A stretch of DNA of 64,000 nt from Xanthostigma xanthostigma (GCA_963575645.1 OY754469.1:18370001-18434000); one strand, 5' to 3'. Shown: positions 44,786 to 55,249, counted from the first letter of the stretch. Notes: generated from the letters alone by a model not told the origin. Translations and numbers: made by a program.

Positions 44786-45837
44786 AACTTCCCGCTATTT
44801 TCGAGTTTAAAACGCTCAAAAATATATAAAGCATAGCAAAAAGTTTATTTTTTAGCTCTTCGAGCTCAAAAAAAACACTTTGTTACGAAATTTTCGTTCA
44901 CGATATCTCATGAACAAATGAACCGATTTTGATGCGATTTGCGGTAGTCGGCGCAATTTTTTAATCTAAAAAAGTAATTTATTACAGAAAAATCGATCTC
45001 ATAGGAATTTTACGAGTAATTTTTAAAAAAAAGTTTTTTACATCTTTTTCGTTCACGATATCTCGTGAACAAAAGAGCCGATTTTGATGCGGTTTGCGGC
45101 GATGGCCGCAGTTTTTTTAACCTAAGAAAGTGAATTATAACAAAAAAATCGATTTGGTAAGAATTTTACGAGTAATTTTAAAAAATTACTTTTTTCCTAA
45201 TTTTTCGTTCACGTTATCTCATGAACAAACGAACCAATTTTGATCTGGTTTGCAGCGATCGACGCAGTTTTTTTATCCTAAGAAAGTAATTTATTACAAA
45301 AAAATCGATCTGATAACAATTTTAAGAGTCATTTTAAAAAAACACTTTTTACGATTTTTTGATCACGCTATCTCGTGAACAAATGAACCGATTTTGATGC
45401 GGTTTGCGGAAATCGACGCAGCTTGTTAAGGAGAAGAGCTGATTAGACTTTGGAATTAATCGCTTTAGTAGTTTAGAAAATATTTTATAAAAACCAATTT
45501 TTAAAAATTTTTGAAACTTGTTTTTTTAAGATTTCTCCAAATTTTTTAGGCCGAATCGTTTCAAATTTTCAGGAAATCTAAGTTCACCAAGATCACGTCA
45601 GATGCCGCAAACCGCGTTTCAGGCGGACACTTCGTTCAAAAGACATAAAAGGTTTACTTACATACACACACACACACTCACACACAGCCCTACGGACATC
45701 ATCGTCAAAATAGTTTCAATAGTTTCCTAGGACCTCAAAACGTCGAGATCTGGCGAAAACTCGATTTTCGAAAATCGGGGTGAAACCAATAACTTCCCGA
45801 TTTTTGAAAAAAAAAATTTATTTTTTAGTGGGAAGTT
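44786..45837. mobile_element. Terminal-inverted-repeat element with internal 155-bp tandem array
   Basis: The ends are AACTTCCCGCTA and the complement of AACTTCCCACTA (11 of 12 match), bounding 1,052 bp. Inside are four tandem units of about 155 bp (see next entry). A CA simple repeat (about 45663-45687) is followed by a GC-richer tail with ACGTCGAGATCTGGCGAAAA and AAAATCGGGGTGAAACC and a second internal AACTTCCCG (45791). There is no coding frame. The array suggests that it expands by slippage or rolling-circle-like events, but the termini are not Helitron-like. Confidence 0.6.
44891..45420. repeat. Tandem repeat, about 155-bp unit, four copies
   Basis: The anchor TTCGTTCACG/TGATCACG occurs at about 44894, 45049, 45205 and 45360, that is at 154-156-bp steps. 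Each copy continues with ATCTC(A/G)TGAACAAA, CCGATTTTGATGCG and an AAAAAATCGAT block. Copies differ at scattered positions, so the array is not recent. Confidence 0.85.
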
Positions 45838-45934
45838 AAAAAAAATTGTCTGCGTACTTTAAATGGATAAAGTGAGCTGTTGGTTTTGTATTATGAAGTT
45901 TCATCTATAGTCTATACATATGTTATGGTGTATA

Positions 45935-46167
45935 CCATACAGAGATGTAAGTACTAGAGTACGCTAGCGGGTATGCTTGCCATAAGTAAAAGTGTCTGCC
46001 GTTCAGAGAGAGAACGCTGCAAACGTTCCGTATCATTATATATGTTTACTCAAATCAGCATTGTTTTGTATCATTAATTACCATGGAGATAAGGAACTTT
46101 TCTCTCTCTGAATAGCAGACACTTTCATGGCTCACTCGCGTACTCTAGTATATAATATCTCTATGGT
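45935..46167. mobile_element. MITE inserted in the left arm of the fold-back element
   Basis: The ends AGAGATGTAAGTACTAGAGT and the complement (ACTCTAGTATATAATATCTC) bound about 230 bp, with further inner pairing (AAAGTGTCTGC, AGAGAGAGAA). TATGGTGTATACC before and TATGGTCTATACC after look like a duplicated target. Removing the insert restores the match between the two arms of the host element. This confirms the nesting. Confidence 0.7.
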
Positions 46168-46318
46168 CTATACCAGAATTCGGTCAATGACCAAAATAAA
46201 TGCGCAAAACTAATTTTGACCAACGAATATTGCCCAAACCCGGAATCTTACATTTAAACGGATATTGAGTGTTATAAAATGAGCAAAACTAGTTTTGCGC
46301 ATTTTCAATTGGACAAAA

Positions 46319-46531
46319 CTATAGTTGTGTCCATTTCTGAACGGACAATACTAGTATGGCATCGGAATCTTCTTTTCGTTTTTTAATTAACTTTTCCACA
46401 TCAACGAGACTTATTATATCAAAGTGATTTATTCTTCTGTATTGTTTAGCAGACAGAGGTTTAAATTCAGCTTTCAACAAATTTGCTTTCTTAACCTCAC
46501 TTAGTGTAGAAAGGTAATTATGTTTCGTCAT
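46319..46531 (-). pseudogene. Integrase-related fragment, left arm
   Basis: A 70-codon minus frame containing KAEFKPLSAKQYRRINHFDI and SLVDVEKLIKKRKEDSDA. The shape, "basic linker, YxxLxxYDI-like, G/DVEKLIKK", is as I remember from the N-terminal side of KRBA2/Ginger-type integrases, upstream of the zinc finger. It has no zinc-finger or DDE residues and its last residues read into the terminal repeat. The same segment recurs outward in the right arm at about 46719-46790 (ISVVDVKKLIKKHKEDSDAL). It is not a functional gene. Confidence 0.45.
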
Positions 46532-46972
46532 AAAATTATGTTTAAGAAGCCTCCAATAGCCGAACTAGTTTAGACTTGAATTCACCTTGCATTTTACTGA
46601 ATATCCCACCATTATATTACTTATAACATTCAGGAAAACAATTCAATAAGTAAACAAGAACATAACCCTCCTTTTATTCGGGTTCGGACGTTTATTGAAT
46701 GAAACAATCACTTTGATATAATAAGTGTCGTTGATGTGAAAAAGTTAATTAAAAAACACAAAGAAGATTCCGATGCCTTACTAGTTTTGTCCGTTCAGAA
46801 ATATACAGAACTAGTTTTGTCCAACTGAAAATACGCAAAACTAGTATTGCTCATTTTATAACACTCAATGCCCGATTTCTGGTTTGGCCAATATTTGTTG
46901 GTCAAAACTAGATTTGCGCATTTATTTCCGTCATTGACCAAATTCGGGTATATACCGTAACATATATTATAG

Positions 46973-48217
46973 TTTGTTCTGACTACTGATTTATCAACTC
47001 CCAGGCCAAACCGCTTGAGCTATAAACTTGAAATGTGAACAGTATGTTCCTTTTATGACGTAAGCGCCTACTGAGAAAGGACTGTTTGAAATTTGCATCC
47101 TAAGAGGGTGAAAAGGGGATGTAAAGGTTTCTGATAAAATGGCCATATTTCAAAAATCGTTAAAATGAGAGACATGGAAATCAACATACGCACTCTTCAT
47201 TAAAAATAAACAAACCCCTTGTTTCAAAGTTTTTTTAAAATTCAACCCCTAATAGGGTCAAAAGGGGGTGTAAATATTATATTACCCGACAAAATTTTGA
47301 GGGCGCAAACGAAATACATTTTGCAGAATTGTATCTATATCGCACCTGGGTTAACCGGGACGGGCCGATAGTTTTTTATATAACACAAATCAGTGTAGAA
47401 ATTATTCTATGCGATGTTTCCTTTACTGTAATGATCATATTTATTTTTTAAATTGTAAAAACACTCGAAATTGAAGCAATGCTTTGTTATAAACGAAATG
47501 TTGTTCATGTTTTAAGTAGGTATTCGAGAAGGGAATACAGTTTTTTCTCGTTATAACCGAAATCGCGCTATATCCGAATCTCGTTGCTATAGAGGAGTTT
47601 TACTCCATGCAATGATTTACGCAACACTCGTTATGCAACTATATCTATACATGCTGTATGTGTGTATTTTACTTTTCTATTGTTAAATATTTTCCATTTT
47701 TCTTTTTGTTATTGAGGATACTGAACACAGAAGTGTAAAGCCAATGAAAGAAATATTTCCTTGAAAATTCTTTTTTACAAAAGGAATCTCTCTTGTAATC
47801 TATGTGCAGTAAATAATATGCTGCGTGTTCGAAAATAAATCTCATGTTTTCTTCGATACAAACTGCAGGTCTTTTTTACATTTTCCTAAAATAAAACTAT
47901 TATTCACTACTTAGATATCGTCTACTGACAATTTTTTGGATGCTCTCGTAATATTTCATCATATAGTCTTTTTTTACAAGAAACTCGAGCATGTTCACAA
48001 AATGATAACTCCTCTTTATAATTTTATTATAATAATTAAGAAGTTATGAACAAACAAGAAAACTGCACATTTTTAAAATCTTCTTTTTTGTGAACGTAAA
48101 ACACTGATATAAAAGAAAATTCATAATATACTACGGAAAAGTTAGTCCGTGTTGAGTCGGGTCGTTTATTGTTTTAATAACAGCTGTTTTCTTTTGTCGC
48201 AAGTGACTTCTAACTTA
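46973..48217. other. No gene; RTE-like 3' fragment at 47.0-47.4 kb and pogo fragment at 47.54 kb
   Basis: CAACTCCCAGGCCAAACCGC, then AGAGGGTGAAAAGGGGATGT and CACCTGGGTTAACCGGGACG with GGGCCGATAGT, follow the order seen in insect RTE-type 3' regions (about 46990-47385). At about 47540-47600, CTCGTTATAACCGAAATCGC and TATCCGAATCTCG look like one end of a pogo/Tigger element. No frame survives in either. Confidence 0.45.
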
Positions 48218-48598
48218 AAGCCGCTGCACGTGAGGCTGGATTTGCCGCTAGATTCCTTGCTAGATTTGCCTACTAGTCTTTTTGCACTGGGTTTCTTAAT
48301 TGCTTTTATGTGCTCGGTTCACACGAGACATCTTTTCAAGCTTATTTTGTGGATTGCGCGCGCAGTGACAGTTCTAATATATTATATAGAGCAAAATCTG
48401 TTGTCTGACTGTTTCCTGATTGGTTCTTGCTCAAAACAAGCAGAGGACCTAGCGAGGAAAATAGTACCCTGTTCTAATTTTAAAATATATCTTGTGAGCT
48501 AGCAGGCGAACCCGCAGAGACGTCATTTCCAGCCTCGTACCCAGCCTGCCGGCCAGCAAAAGCCCAGGCAGTGTTACCAGCCTCGTGTTCAGTGGCCT
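48218..48598. mobile_element. PIF/Harbinger-like element, copy 3, exact TTA duplication
   Basis: The ends AAGCCGCTGCACGTGAGGCT and CCTCGTGTTCAGTGGCCT bound 381 bp. TTA flanks both sides (48215-48217 and 48599-48601). The interior matches copy 2 (TTTGCCGCTAGATT, GACAGTTC, AGCCTGCCGGCCAGCAAAAG). The 117-codon frame at 48149-48502 runs across its left edge and is fortuitous. Confidence 0.85.
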
Positions 48599-48601
48599 TT
48601 A

Positions 48602-49734
48602 CCTATCGTTTTTATTGTTACACGTCCTTTTGAATTTATCCTCATGATATTCGAACTTTGAATACATGACGTGTGTTTAATTATTCATACTCAACAGTCA
48701 ACCAAAACTACTTTATTGGAAGTTACAAGGAAACTTCTAAGTACAGTCAGTACAGCGTGGAACTCGGCGTTCGACAACTCTACACCTTGTATAATAATTT
48801 AAATAACTCGTTTAAATGAACATTCACCTGCAAGTAAAGAGTTAATGGAGGACATACACGCTTCACTGCACTCTCCAGTCGATAAAATCAGATACTCTAA
48901 TGAGTGAGCAGACAAAATCAATTAGTGGAAAATACGTTTGTTTTATAATAACTATATTTTTTTTATGAATCTTGAAAGTTCGAATCATAAATTGAAAGTT
49001 GGTTTGAAAATATCGAGAAAAATTATCTTCGCTTCATATCTTTCAACTTTCGTAATTAAAATGCAAAAAATATATCAATTACTGCTGATATGGTTCAGAC
49101 GTTTCTGAGTAACATAATTATATAAGATCAAGTATTATTAAAAGATATTTTTATCCTTATCGTAATAAATTTTAGTTAAGCGAATACAATATAAGTACAA
49201 TCTACTAAAGAAAAAGTGGTTCTTAAATTCGTGTAGAATATTCATTGGAATTATTCAACACGTGTTCACCAATTTTCTAACTACTAAGTGAGAAAACAAT
49301 AGTAATTTTGCAAGATAGTAAAAACATAGATGATGTTTTTGAGTGGTGTCAAATATGCGTCTACAAAAAACTTCTTATTTCCTGTTTCATATTCAATCGT
49401 GCAAACACGACTCATACTACTAATGCCACAAGTTTGTAGTTTTAAAAAGGTGCAGGCATAAAATTTTAATATCCTCACTACTTTTCAAAGTTTATTGTTC
49501 TTTTTTTTCAACTTCATTCCCCTGTATTTCCAAACCGAATGATTTTCAGGCACCGGTTGATGGAAGCATTTTGGACTAAAATAAGCTAAGAGAAAAAAAG
49601 AAATTAGAAGTAATAAGAATTAAAATTAAATCATTTAAAAGTTGAAAATTTAGTTAAAATTGTCAAGAATAAAAGTCCATAATCGAAAATTTTAACCTCA
49701 AATCTGCTTCAAATGACAGTTTGTTTCGTTGACA
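48602..49734. other. No gene seen
   Basis: AT-rich sequence with frames no longer than 64 codons and no repeat that I can match elsewhere in the window. Confidence 0.4.
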
Positions 49735-50114
49735 AATTTCAGTGCGACAAATAAAGTTTCCGCACGCAAATGAAAATAGCCACTTTTTAACCGTAACAGC
49801 ATGCGTAAAGATACCACTTTTCCCGCATGAGTAATAAAATAGTATATTGTGCAACTAGTGCGACAATGCCGCACGAGTTGCACATACTATTTTTTATTAC
49901 GAATAAATTAAAATTCCCAGAACAAATGTTCAATTTTAAAATACAGATTTTTTGCTGTCACATTCAGTATTGGTAACTCTGAATTTGCGTGCGTCAAACA
50001 ATAATTTCAGTGCGACAAATAAAGTTTGCGCACGCAAAAGAAAATAGCCACTTTTCAACCGTAACAGCATGCGTAAAGATACCACTTTTCCCGCATGAGT
50101 AATAAAAATTATAT
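49735..50114. repeat. Direct repeat (about 110 bp, twice) around a hairpin
   Basis: TTTCAGTGCGACAAATAAAG to ATACCACTTTTCCCGCATGA occurs at about 49737-49832 and again at about 50005-50100, 268 bp apart, nearly unchanged. Between them lies an inverted repeat (TATTGTGCAACTAGTGCG and CGCACGAGTTGCACATAC, 49840-49895). The frames at 49663-49854 and 49698-49883 read through this repeat only. Confidence 0.75.
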
Positions 50115-50351
50115 AAAGTGAATCAGTGAGTTTTCTACGCGAACTTTGGAAACACTCTGTATAAAAGAGTTGTGTGGCGATGACTTTGTACTACTGCAGT
50201 GTACTTATTATTTATCAACTGCAACATTTTAAATATCAGACAACTCGTAACAAAAATTATCGCTTCAAAGAACTTCGTATTTTATAAAAGTGAATAGTTA
50301 AAACTAAATATTTACAGAATTTGAGAGTAGCGTTTCCATAACTTCTCTATT

Positions 50352-51163
50352 ACAAGCACTTAGTTCTCAGGTTCTAGTTTGAGAACTCGTAAAATTAGGT
50401 GGGAAAATATGGTCAAAAAAAGATCACGAGCTTTCGTTGTCAGCTCTTGAAAATTGTAAGATTTTTCCAAAAGCTAATATTTTGAAACTAGCTAAATTAA
50501 TGTTGCCTAGCTAAATCACGCACTGATGCTGTTTAATTAAATAAATTGTACAAGATATGTTTATGTGGATGATCTATATTTATGTATAGAATCAATGGTA
50601 TATTCCAATTCCTTGTGTCATATTCTTTTATTTTAGTCTCGATATTTATAGTTAACAAATCGGGGAAGTTGATCCAAAAAAAGTTAATTAGAATTTGTTT
50701 AATTTAACAGCATCGATACGCGATTTAGCTAGGCAATCCATGTGCGATTTATCAATGTATACCTATATTATCTAACATATAATCTTTGTCATCGTCAAAT
50801 AACAGATAAGGGTAGGTATATATTTCTAATACCGGATCTCGCACTATCAGCAAGTCAACGGTCGGGACCAAACTTCTACCGACTGTTGGAAATGAGGCCT
50901 GACTGCTTTTTAATAAATCAACCCTATTTCAGCTTTCATAAAACACTAGTCTTTTTCACTCTTTAAAGAACCACGACGCCATAAAACCCGATCGCTGAGT
51001 TGCTAAATGCAGTAAATTAATCTAGCTAGTTTCAAAATATTAGCTTTTGGAAACATCTTACAATTTTCAGGAGCTGACAACGAAAATTCGTGATCTTTTT
51101 TTGACCATATTTTCCCACTTAATTTTACGAGTTCTCAAATTAGAACCTGAGAACTAAGAGCTT
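50352..51163. mobile_element. Fold-back element, arms of about 165 bp
   Basis: The left arm (about 50355-50525) and right arm (about 50995-51163) are inverted copies sharing CTTAGTTCTCAGGTTCTA, GAGAACTCGTAAAATTA, GGGAAAATATGGTCAAAAA and AAAGCTAATATTTTGAAACT. The interior (about 470 bp) has no transposase frame. The block ATAATCTTTGTCATC in the interior (about 50779) also occurs just outside the right arm (about 51176), so part of the centre was duplicated outward. Confidence 0.75.
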
Positions 51164-51189
51164 ATCTAAGATAATATAATCTTTGTCAT

Positions 51190-51300
51190 CATCAATTAAC
51201 AGATGAGGCTATTTTTTTTTCTTTTGTGACGTATTGTATCCCAAAATGGGCTCAACAATAAATGTTATTCTATATTCTATTCTATATATTTCTAATACCG
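51190..51300 (+). mobile_element. LINE 3' tail with (TTCTA)n
   Basis: GTGACGTATTGTATCCCAAA, then ATGGGCTCAACAATAAATG and TTATTCTATATTCTATTCTA. It splits an otherwise repeated sequence (ACAGAT(G/A)AGG... to ATATTTCTAATACCGGATCT, also at 50801-50840), so a short retroposed piece was inserted here. Confidence 0.55.
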
Positions 51301-51428
51301 GATCTTAGCCTATGACTAGTATATATTTATTTATGTTCCCAATGTAATCCAATCTTAAAATTTTTAGTCTTTATAACAATTCTGCAATTTTTTATTACAG
51401 CTCGTGGTCTATAACTGTATGTCTATAG

Positions 51429-51769
51429 TGTAACATCCCAGATGTTACAGTTTTATTTTTCTAGTGACCTTATGAAGGTCACGACTCTGAAAGTAAAAAA
51501 TACATTTTTTTTTGTTCAATAGTAAGAATTAGTTGGTAGGCTCTGCCGTAGTTAAGAATAATTTTTGTTATATACATTTTTTTTTATTGTGAAATTATTG
51601 ATTAAAAAGGTATTATTAATTGCATTTTTTTCATTGTATTTTTTTTGTAAACGGTAATTTTTGTGTTTGATTTTATTTTCAATATAATTACTTTTTTTCA
51701 TTAAGCAAACCACATTTTTATTTACTTTAGTTAATAAGTTCAGTAGCGCTAAAGGAGCCGAGCGTTACA
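51429..51769 (+). repeat. 5' LTR (341 bp)
   Basis: It starts TGTAACATCCCAGATGTTAC and ends GCCGAGCGTTACA, so TG...CA termini. The first 22 bases form a perfect short inverted repeat (TGTAACATC/GATGTTACA). A second short hairpin (GTGACCTT/AAGGTCAC) follows within 40 bp. Confidence 0.95.
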
Positions 51770-51771
51770 GT

Positions 51772-51789
51772 TGGGGGCTCAACCGGATT
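51772..51789 (+). other. Primer binding site, tRNA-Pro-like
   Basis: TGGGGGCTCAACCGGATT begins two bases after the LTR. The first nine bases match the complement of the 3' end of eukaryotic tRNA-Pro (TGGGGGCTC), and CCGG further on also fits after two mismatches. The priming tRNA is an inference from memory of the tRNA-Pro end. Confidence 0.65.
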
Positions 51790-52066
51790 CTTGGTTACCA
51801 AGAAGGAACCTTGGAACTATTTTTTTTAAGAATAAATAAATGAATATAATAATTATTAATAATCGAAATAAATTTTTAGAATTTAAGATAGAACCGATAA
51901 AAAGATGATTAGGTAAGAGTAATTGAAATTACAAATGGAATCAAAAATTTTACTAGGTATTAGGTAATCATTAAAATTATGAATGCTGATAATTTAAATA
52001 GATACTGGGGATTCATTAAATTAAAATAATTAATCAAAGTATAGATCTGGGTATTTTAATTTAATT

Positions 52067-52854
52067 ATGGAGGGAGAAATTGGGAACAATGCATTAATGA
52101 TAATGTTGGAACAAATAAGCGAACAAATGAAACGGGAAAGCAGGGAAAGTAGGGAACAAAGCGAAATATTTCAATTGTCGATAAACGGGAAGATAAATAG
52201 TTTACGGGAAGAAATAAAACAAATATGTAGGGTATCAGTACAAGAGAATACACAAATTTTAGGGGAAAAGATAAATCCAAACGGGGTAGAAATAAAACAG
52301 ATCGGGGAAGAATTACAAAAAACAGAAACAAAATTAAAGGAACACATTGTAGTCACACATAAAGAAGAATTACAGGCTGATGAATTCAAAGACATTAGTA
52401 ATACAATTCTAGACAAATTTTGTTCAGATATTTGCGAAATAAAATTAGTAGGTATCGTACCAGAAATCGGACGCATTGATGAAGTAGAATTGAAACAAAT
52501 TAATAAAGGCCACGCTGACAGTTTTAATATTATGCAATCATCTGAAATTTATACCATAGATAATAATAATTCTAGTAGATTATTTTTAGATTTTTTGCTA
52601 AAAAAATTCGATATCTTAAATAAGTCGGGGTTTAATAGTTCAACGGGGTTCACACCAAACGAATTAATGCTTCAGAAAAAACTACCTTCAGTAGTAGAAA
52701 GATCATTAACAAAACGATTTTGTTTAATATATGAAGGTCCGTTTAAAGTAAAAGGGGCAGTTTCGGATAATACGAATATCATTGTCGAGCCGAATTCAAA
52801 GTCAGGGGTACGTTTAATGTAAATTCATTAAGACCGTATTATAATTCATTGTAG
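52067..52854 (+). pseudogene. Gag-start fused to integrase-end remnant
   Basis: The 251-codon frame opens at 52067, about 295 bp past the LTR. Residues 1-100 are Glu/Gln/Lys-rich with a coiled-coil-like EQMKRESRESREQSE stretch, as in the N-terminus of insect gag proteins. Residues 188-226 switch to the end of integrase: STGFTPNELMLQKK, then LIYEGPFKVKG (the GPY/F-type module). A one-base slip near codon 245 moves the pol ending (RGTFNVNSLRPYYNSL, stop at 52852-52854) out of frame, so the frame stops early at 52822. All catalytic regions between are deleted. The product could at most make a gag-like peptide. No intact virus-like gene is present. Confidence 0.8.
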
Positions 52855-53606
52855 AAAAAAAACAAAAAGGTAATCTAAGAATCCTAGTTAAATAAAAATG
52901 ATTGGTTTGCGATTTCGATTTCAATTTAGAAAAAAAAATATATACAAGTATCAAAATATTTATATGTATAAAAAAATGCAATTGTGATCATTTTATTGTC
53001 AATAACTACGTTTATCTAAATATTGATAAAATTAATTATAAAATACTTCGAGTTCCACGAGATGTCAAGACGATGATATTTCGAGAGCCTATAAAAATTA
53101 CCTTTAAAATATCCTGAAAAAAATCTACCGAAGATAAAGAAATGTTTAAAAATGTAACTAATGAGCAACCCGTCAATGGAAAAAATCGCACAACTGTACA
53201 TACATGTACCTGAAATACTTAGAGATGAAGATGGAAACCCGTATTCTTCAATATTTTGCAGTAATCCAATGGAACGCTTTTAGTAGTACCGAGGGCAAAC
53301 GTATCGCTTTTGATATTGCATAATGTGTCTAATTATGCTTGTATTAAACACTGAATATCTTATGGATTGTGAAAAATAACGATTTGAAATATTGAATATA
53401 ATTTATCTTGTGTTTAAAGAAATTCTTTTGTTTTTAAATTATTATATTTATGAACATTCTGCTTATTGTTAAAATTATTAGTGTATTTGCCATAAGGCAC
53501 TTACACTATTGGCGTCGGTCGGATGGCGGGACCTAGGGGTCGGACCAAAATTTCTCGACGTTTCATAACTTTCTAAGAAGTTTGGCACCATTTTTGGAAA
53601 TGTTTA

Positions 53607-53616
53607 TATATATATG

Positions 53617-53653
<37 letters not shown>

Positions 53654-53661
53654 ATATATAT
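53607..53661. repeat. (TA)n microsatellite
   Basis: About 55 bp of nearly pure TA repeats broken by single G or T changes, inside the LTR element next to the repeated segment at 53690. Confidence 0.9.
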
Positions 53662-53689
53662 GTGCGGGCTATAACTTTCGAAGGAGTTA

Positions 53690-54160
53690 ATTGATTTTAA
53701 CGAAATTTGGACCACATGTTGAAATCCATCACCGCACGAAGCCTATTTAAAATGGGCCCAATCGGGCCATGTTAAGGGTGGTATTTAGGGGTTGAAAAAA
53801 GTTTTCGGGCCCAAAAATACCGAAAAAATTTTCGGAACAGTTTCAAATTCGTAATTTATCCCTTTAGTAATTATTAAAATGTGCTGCTAAAATTTTAATA
53901 AAATCGGCCCGACAGGACCGGACTTACAAATTTTATGAAAACACAAGTTTCTGTTATGGATTTTACATACTGAAGAGTGTATATAATTTGGTACAGATGT
54001 TGAATTGATATGTAGTATTGAAATTAAGTAAAAAAATGTTTTAAGGGTTGTATTAAGAGGTAATTTTTTTTATTTTGTCCAAAAACAAAGTTAAGTTCAT
54101 ATAATAGAGCCACGCTGCTTATAAAAGCAAATACACTATATGTCGGCAGGGTTTCGCACT
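53690..54160 (+). repeat. Dispersed repeat inside the LTR element (inverted copy at 55.8-56.1 kb)
   Basis: The blocks CATCACCGCACGAAGCC, TAATTATTAAAATGTGCTGC, TTTAAGGGTTGTA and CACTATATGTCGGCAGGGTT recur in order on the minus strand at 55760-56135, with moderate divergence. This copy is either a nested insertion or cargo picked up by the LTR element. Its left boundary may lie near 53500. Confidence 0.75.
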
Positions 54161-54892
54161 GCGACCCGGAGTTTTTTATTCTTATAATTTCTCTACGAAT
54201 GAAATTCGTTTTATATATAAAAAAAAAAAATTACCACTCCGGTAAATGTTAAAATATTAGTTTGTAACCACTATTCTTACTATTAATTTTATTTTTATAA
54301 AATTATAATGTGAACGCATTTTTATATGCCAAATAATTATTTGATAATTATAATTGTAACAAAGTTATGAATTTTGAGCTTATCATTTTGAGGTGATTTT
54401 TAATTTTACTAATAGAATTAATATATTCACCAGATGTTTCTTATGACATTTGGAAATAACCATTATTTTTTATCTATTATGCTTTTCATTAATTGAATGA
54501 ATGCATATACATAATCGAATCAATGTAATAATGACTCTGTTTTATAGAGTAGATTTTCTTTATTATTTTGAACGTGGTTTAATATTAGTATCGTAATTGA
54601 AAAGAAAAAATTCTGTTTTCTTTAATCAATTTATTAGGAAAATTTAAATTTGAACTTTATGATTGAAATACTGAATAAAAAAAAAAACAAAAATATATTT
54701 TAGTATTGAAAAAAAAACTAAAATAATTTGTCCTCTAGAATTGTATATATATTTTTTTTCGAGTAACAGACATATTTATTGTTATACATATAATAACTGT
54801 ATTATTTTATATTTATAAGACAATATCAATATTATCTAGTAATTAAGAATTTTAAGGCACTATGAGAGCTTTTTTTTTTTTGTTTTTTTTTT

Positions 54893-54902
54893 AGGGGAAA
54901 AT
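54893..54902 (+). other. Polypurine tract
   Basis: AGGGGAAAAT lies directly before the 3' LTR (starting at 54905), preceded by a long T-run. This is the expected plus-strand primer site of an LTR retrotransposon. Confidence 0.75.
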
Positions 54903-54904
54903 AC

Positions 54905-55245
54905 TGTAACATCCCAGATGTTACAGTTTTATTTTTCTAGTGACCTTATGAAGGTCACGACTCTGAAAGTAAAAAATACATTTTTTTTTGTTCAATAGTA
55001 AGAATTAGTTGGTAGGCTCTGCCGTAGTTAAGAATAATTTTTGTTATATACATTTTTTTTTATTGTGAAATTATTGATTAAAAAGGTATTATTAATTGCA
55101 TTTTTTTCATTGTATTTTTTTTGTAAACGGTAATTTTTGTGTTTGATTTTATTTTCAATATAATTACTTTTTTTCATTAAGCAAACCACATTTTTATTTA
55201 CTTTAGTTAATAAGTTCAGTAGCGCTAAAGGAGCCGAGCGTTACA
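54905..55245 (+). repeat. 3' LTR (341 bp)
   Basis: Same length and, on base-by-base reading including homopolymer runs, the same sequence as the 5' LTR. It is followed by the ATAG duplication. Confidence 0.95.
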
Positions 55246-55249
55246 ATAG

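Larger units (their letters stand above)
45906..46972. mobile_element. Fold-back DNA element with integrase-related arms (Ginger-like?)
   Basis: The left arm (45906-45934 plus about 46168-46440) and right arm (about 46690-46972) are inverted copies of about 280 bp. They share GGTCAATGAC, AAATAAATGCGCAAA, repeated GCAAAACTAGTTTTGC-type palindromes and a coding block. On the minus strand of the left arm and the plus strand of the right arm, the coding block reads outward as a VDVEKLIKKRKEDSDA-like segment. That segment resembles the stretch just before the HHCC zinc finger of the integrase-like proteins annotated as KRBA2-like or Ginger in arthropods (from memory). A second MITE interrupts the left arm. 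Non-autonomous and broken. Confidence 0.6.
51429..55245 (+). mobile_element. Ty3/gypsy-type LTR retrotransposon, internally deleted, identical LTRs
   Basis: A 3,817-bp element with a 4-bp target duplication, ATAG (51425-51428 and 55246-55249). It contains the 5' LTR, a probable tRNA-Pro-type primer binding site, one gag-like/integrase-end remnant, about 2 kb of AT-rich non-coding DNA including a foreign repeat (53690-54160) and a TA microsatellite, a polypurine tract and the 3' LTR. Both LTRs are 341 bp and identical by eye. Protease, reverse transcriptase, RNase H and most of integrase are absent. It must therefore have moved recently using proteins supplied by a complete relative. Confidence 0.93.

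Noticed and set aside
44886-45420. CRISPR-like array (repeated blocks at constant spacing)
   Set aside because: The whole 155-bp unit is repeated, not short repeats with unique spacers; the context is an insect transposon.
48149-48502. 117-codon plus frame
   Set aside because: Crosses the left edge of the Harbinger-like element (48218); composition follows the element, not a protein.
52065-52476. Two minus-strand frames of 88 and 101 codons
   Set aside because: Antisense shadows of the gag/integrase remnant at 52067-52854.
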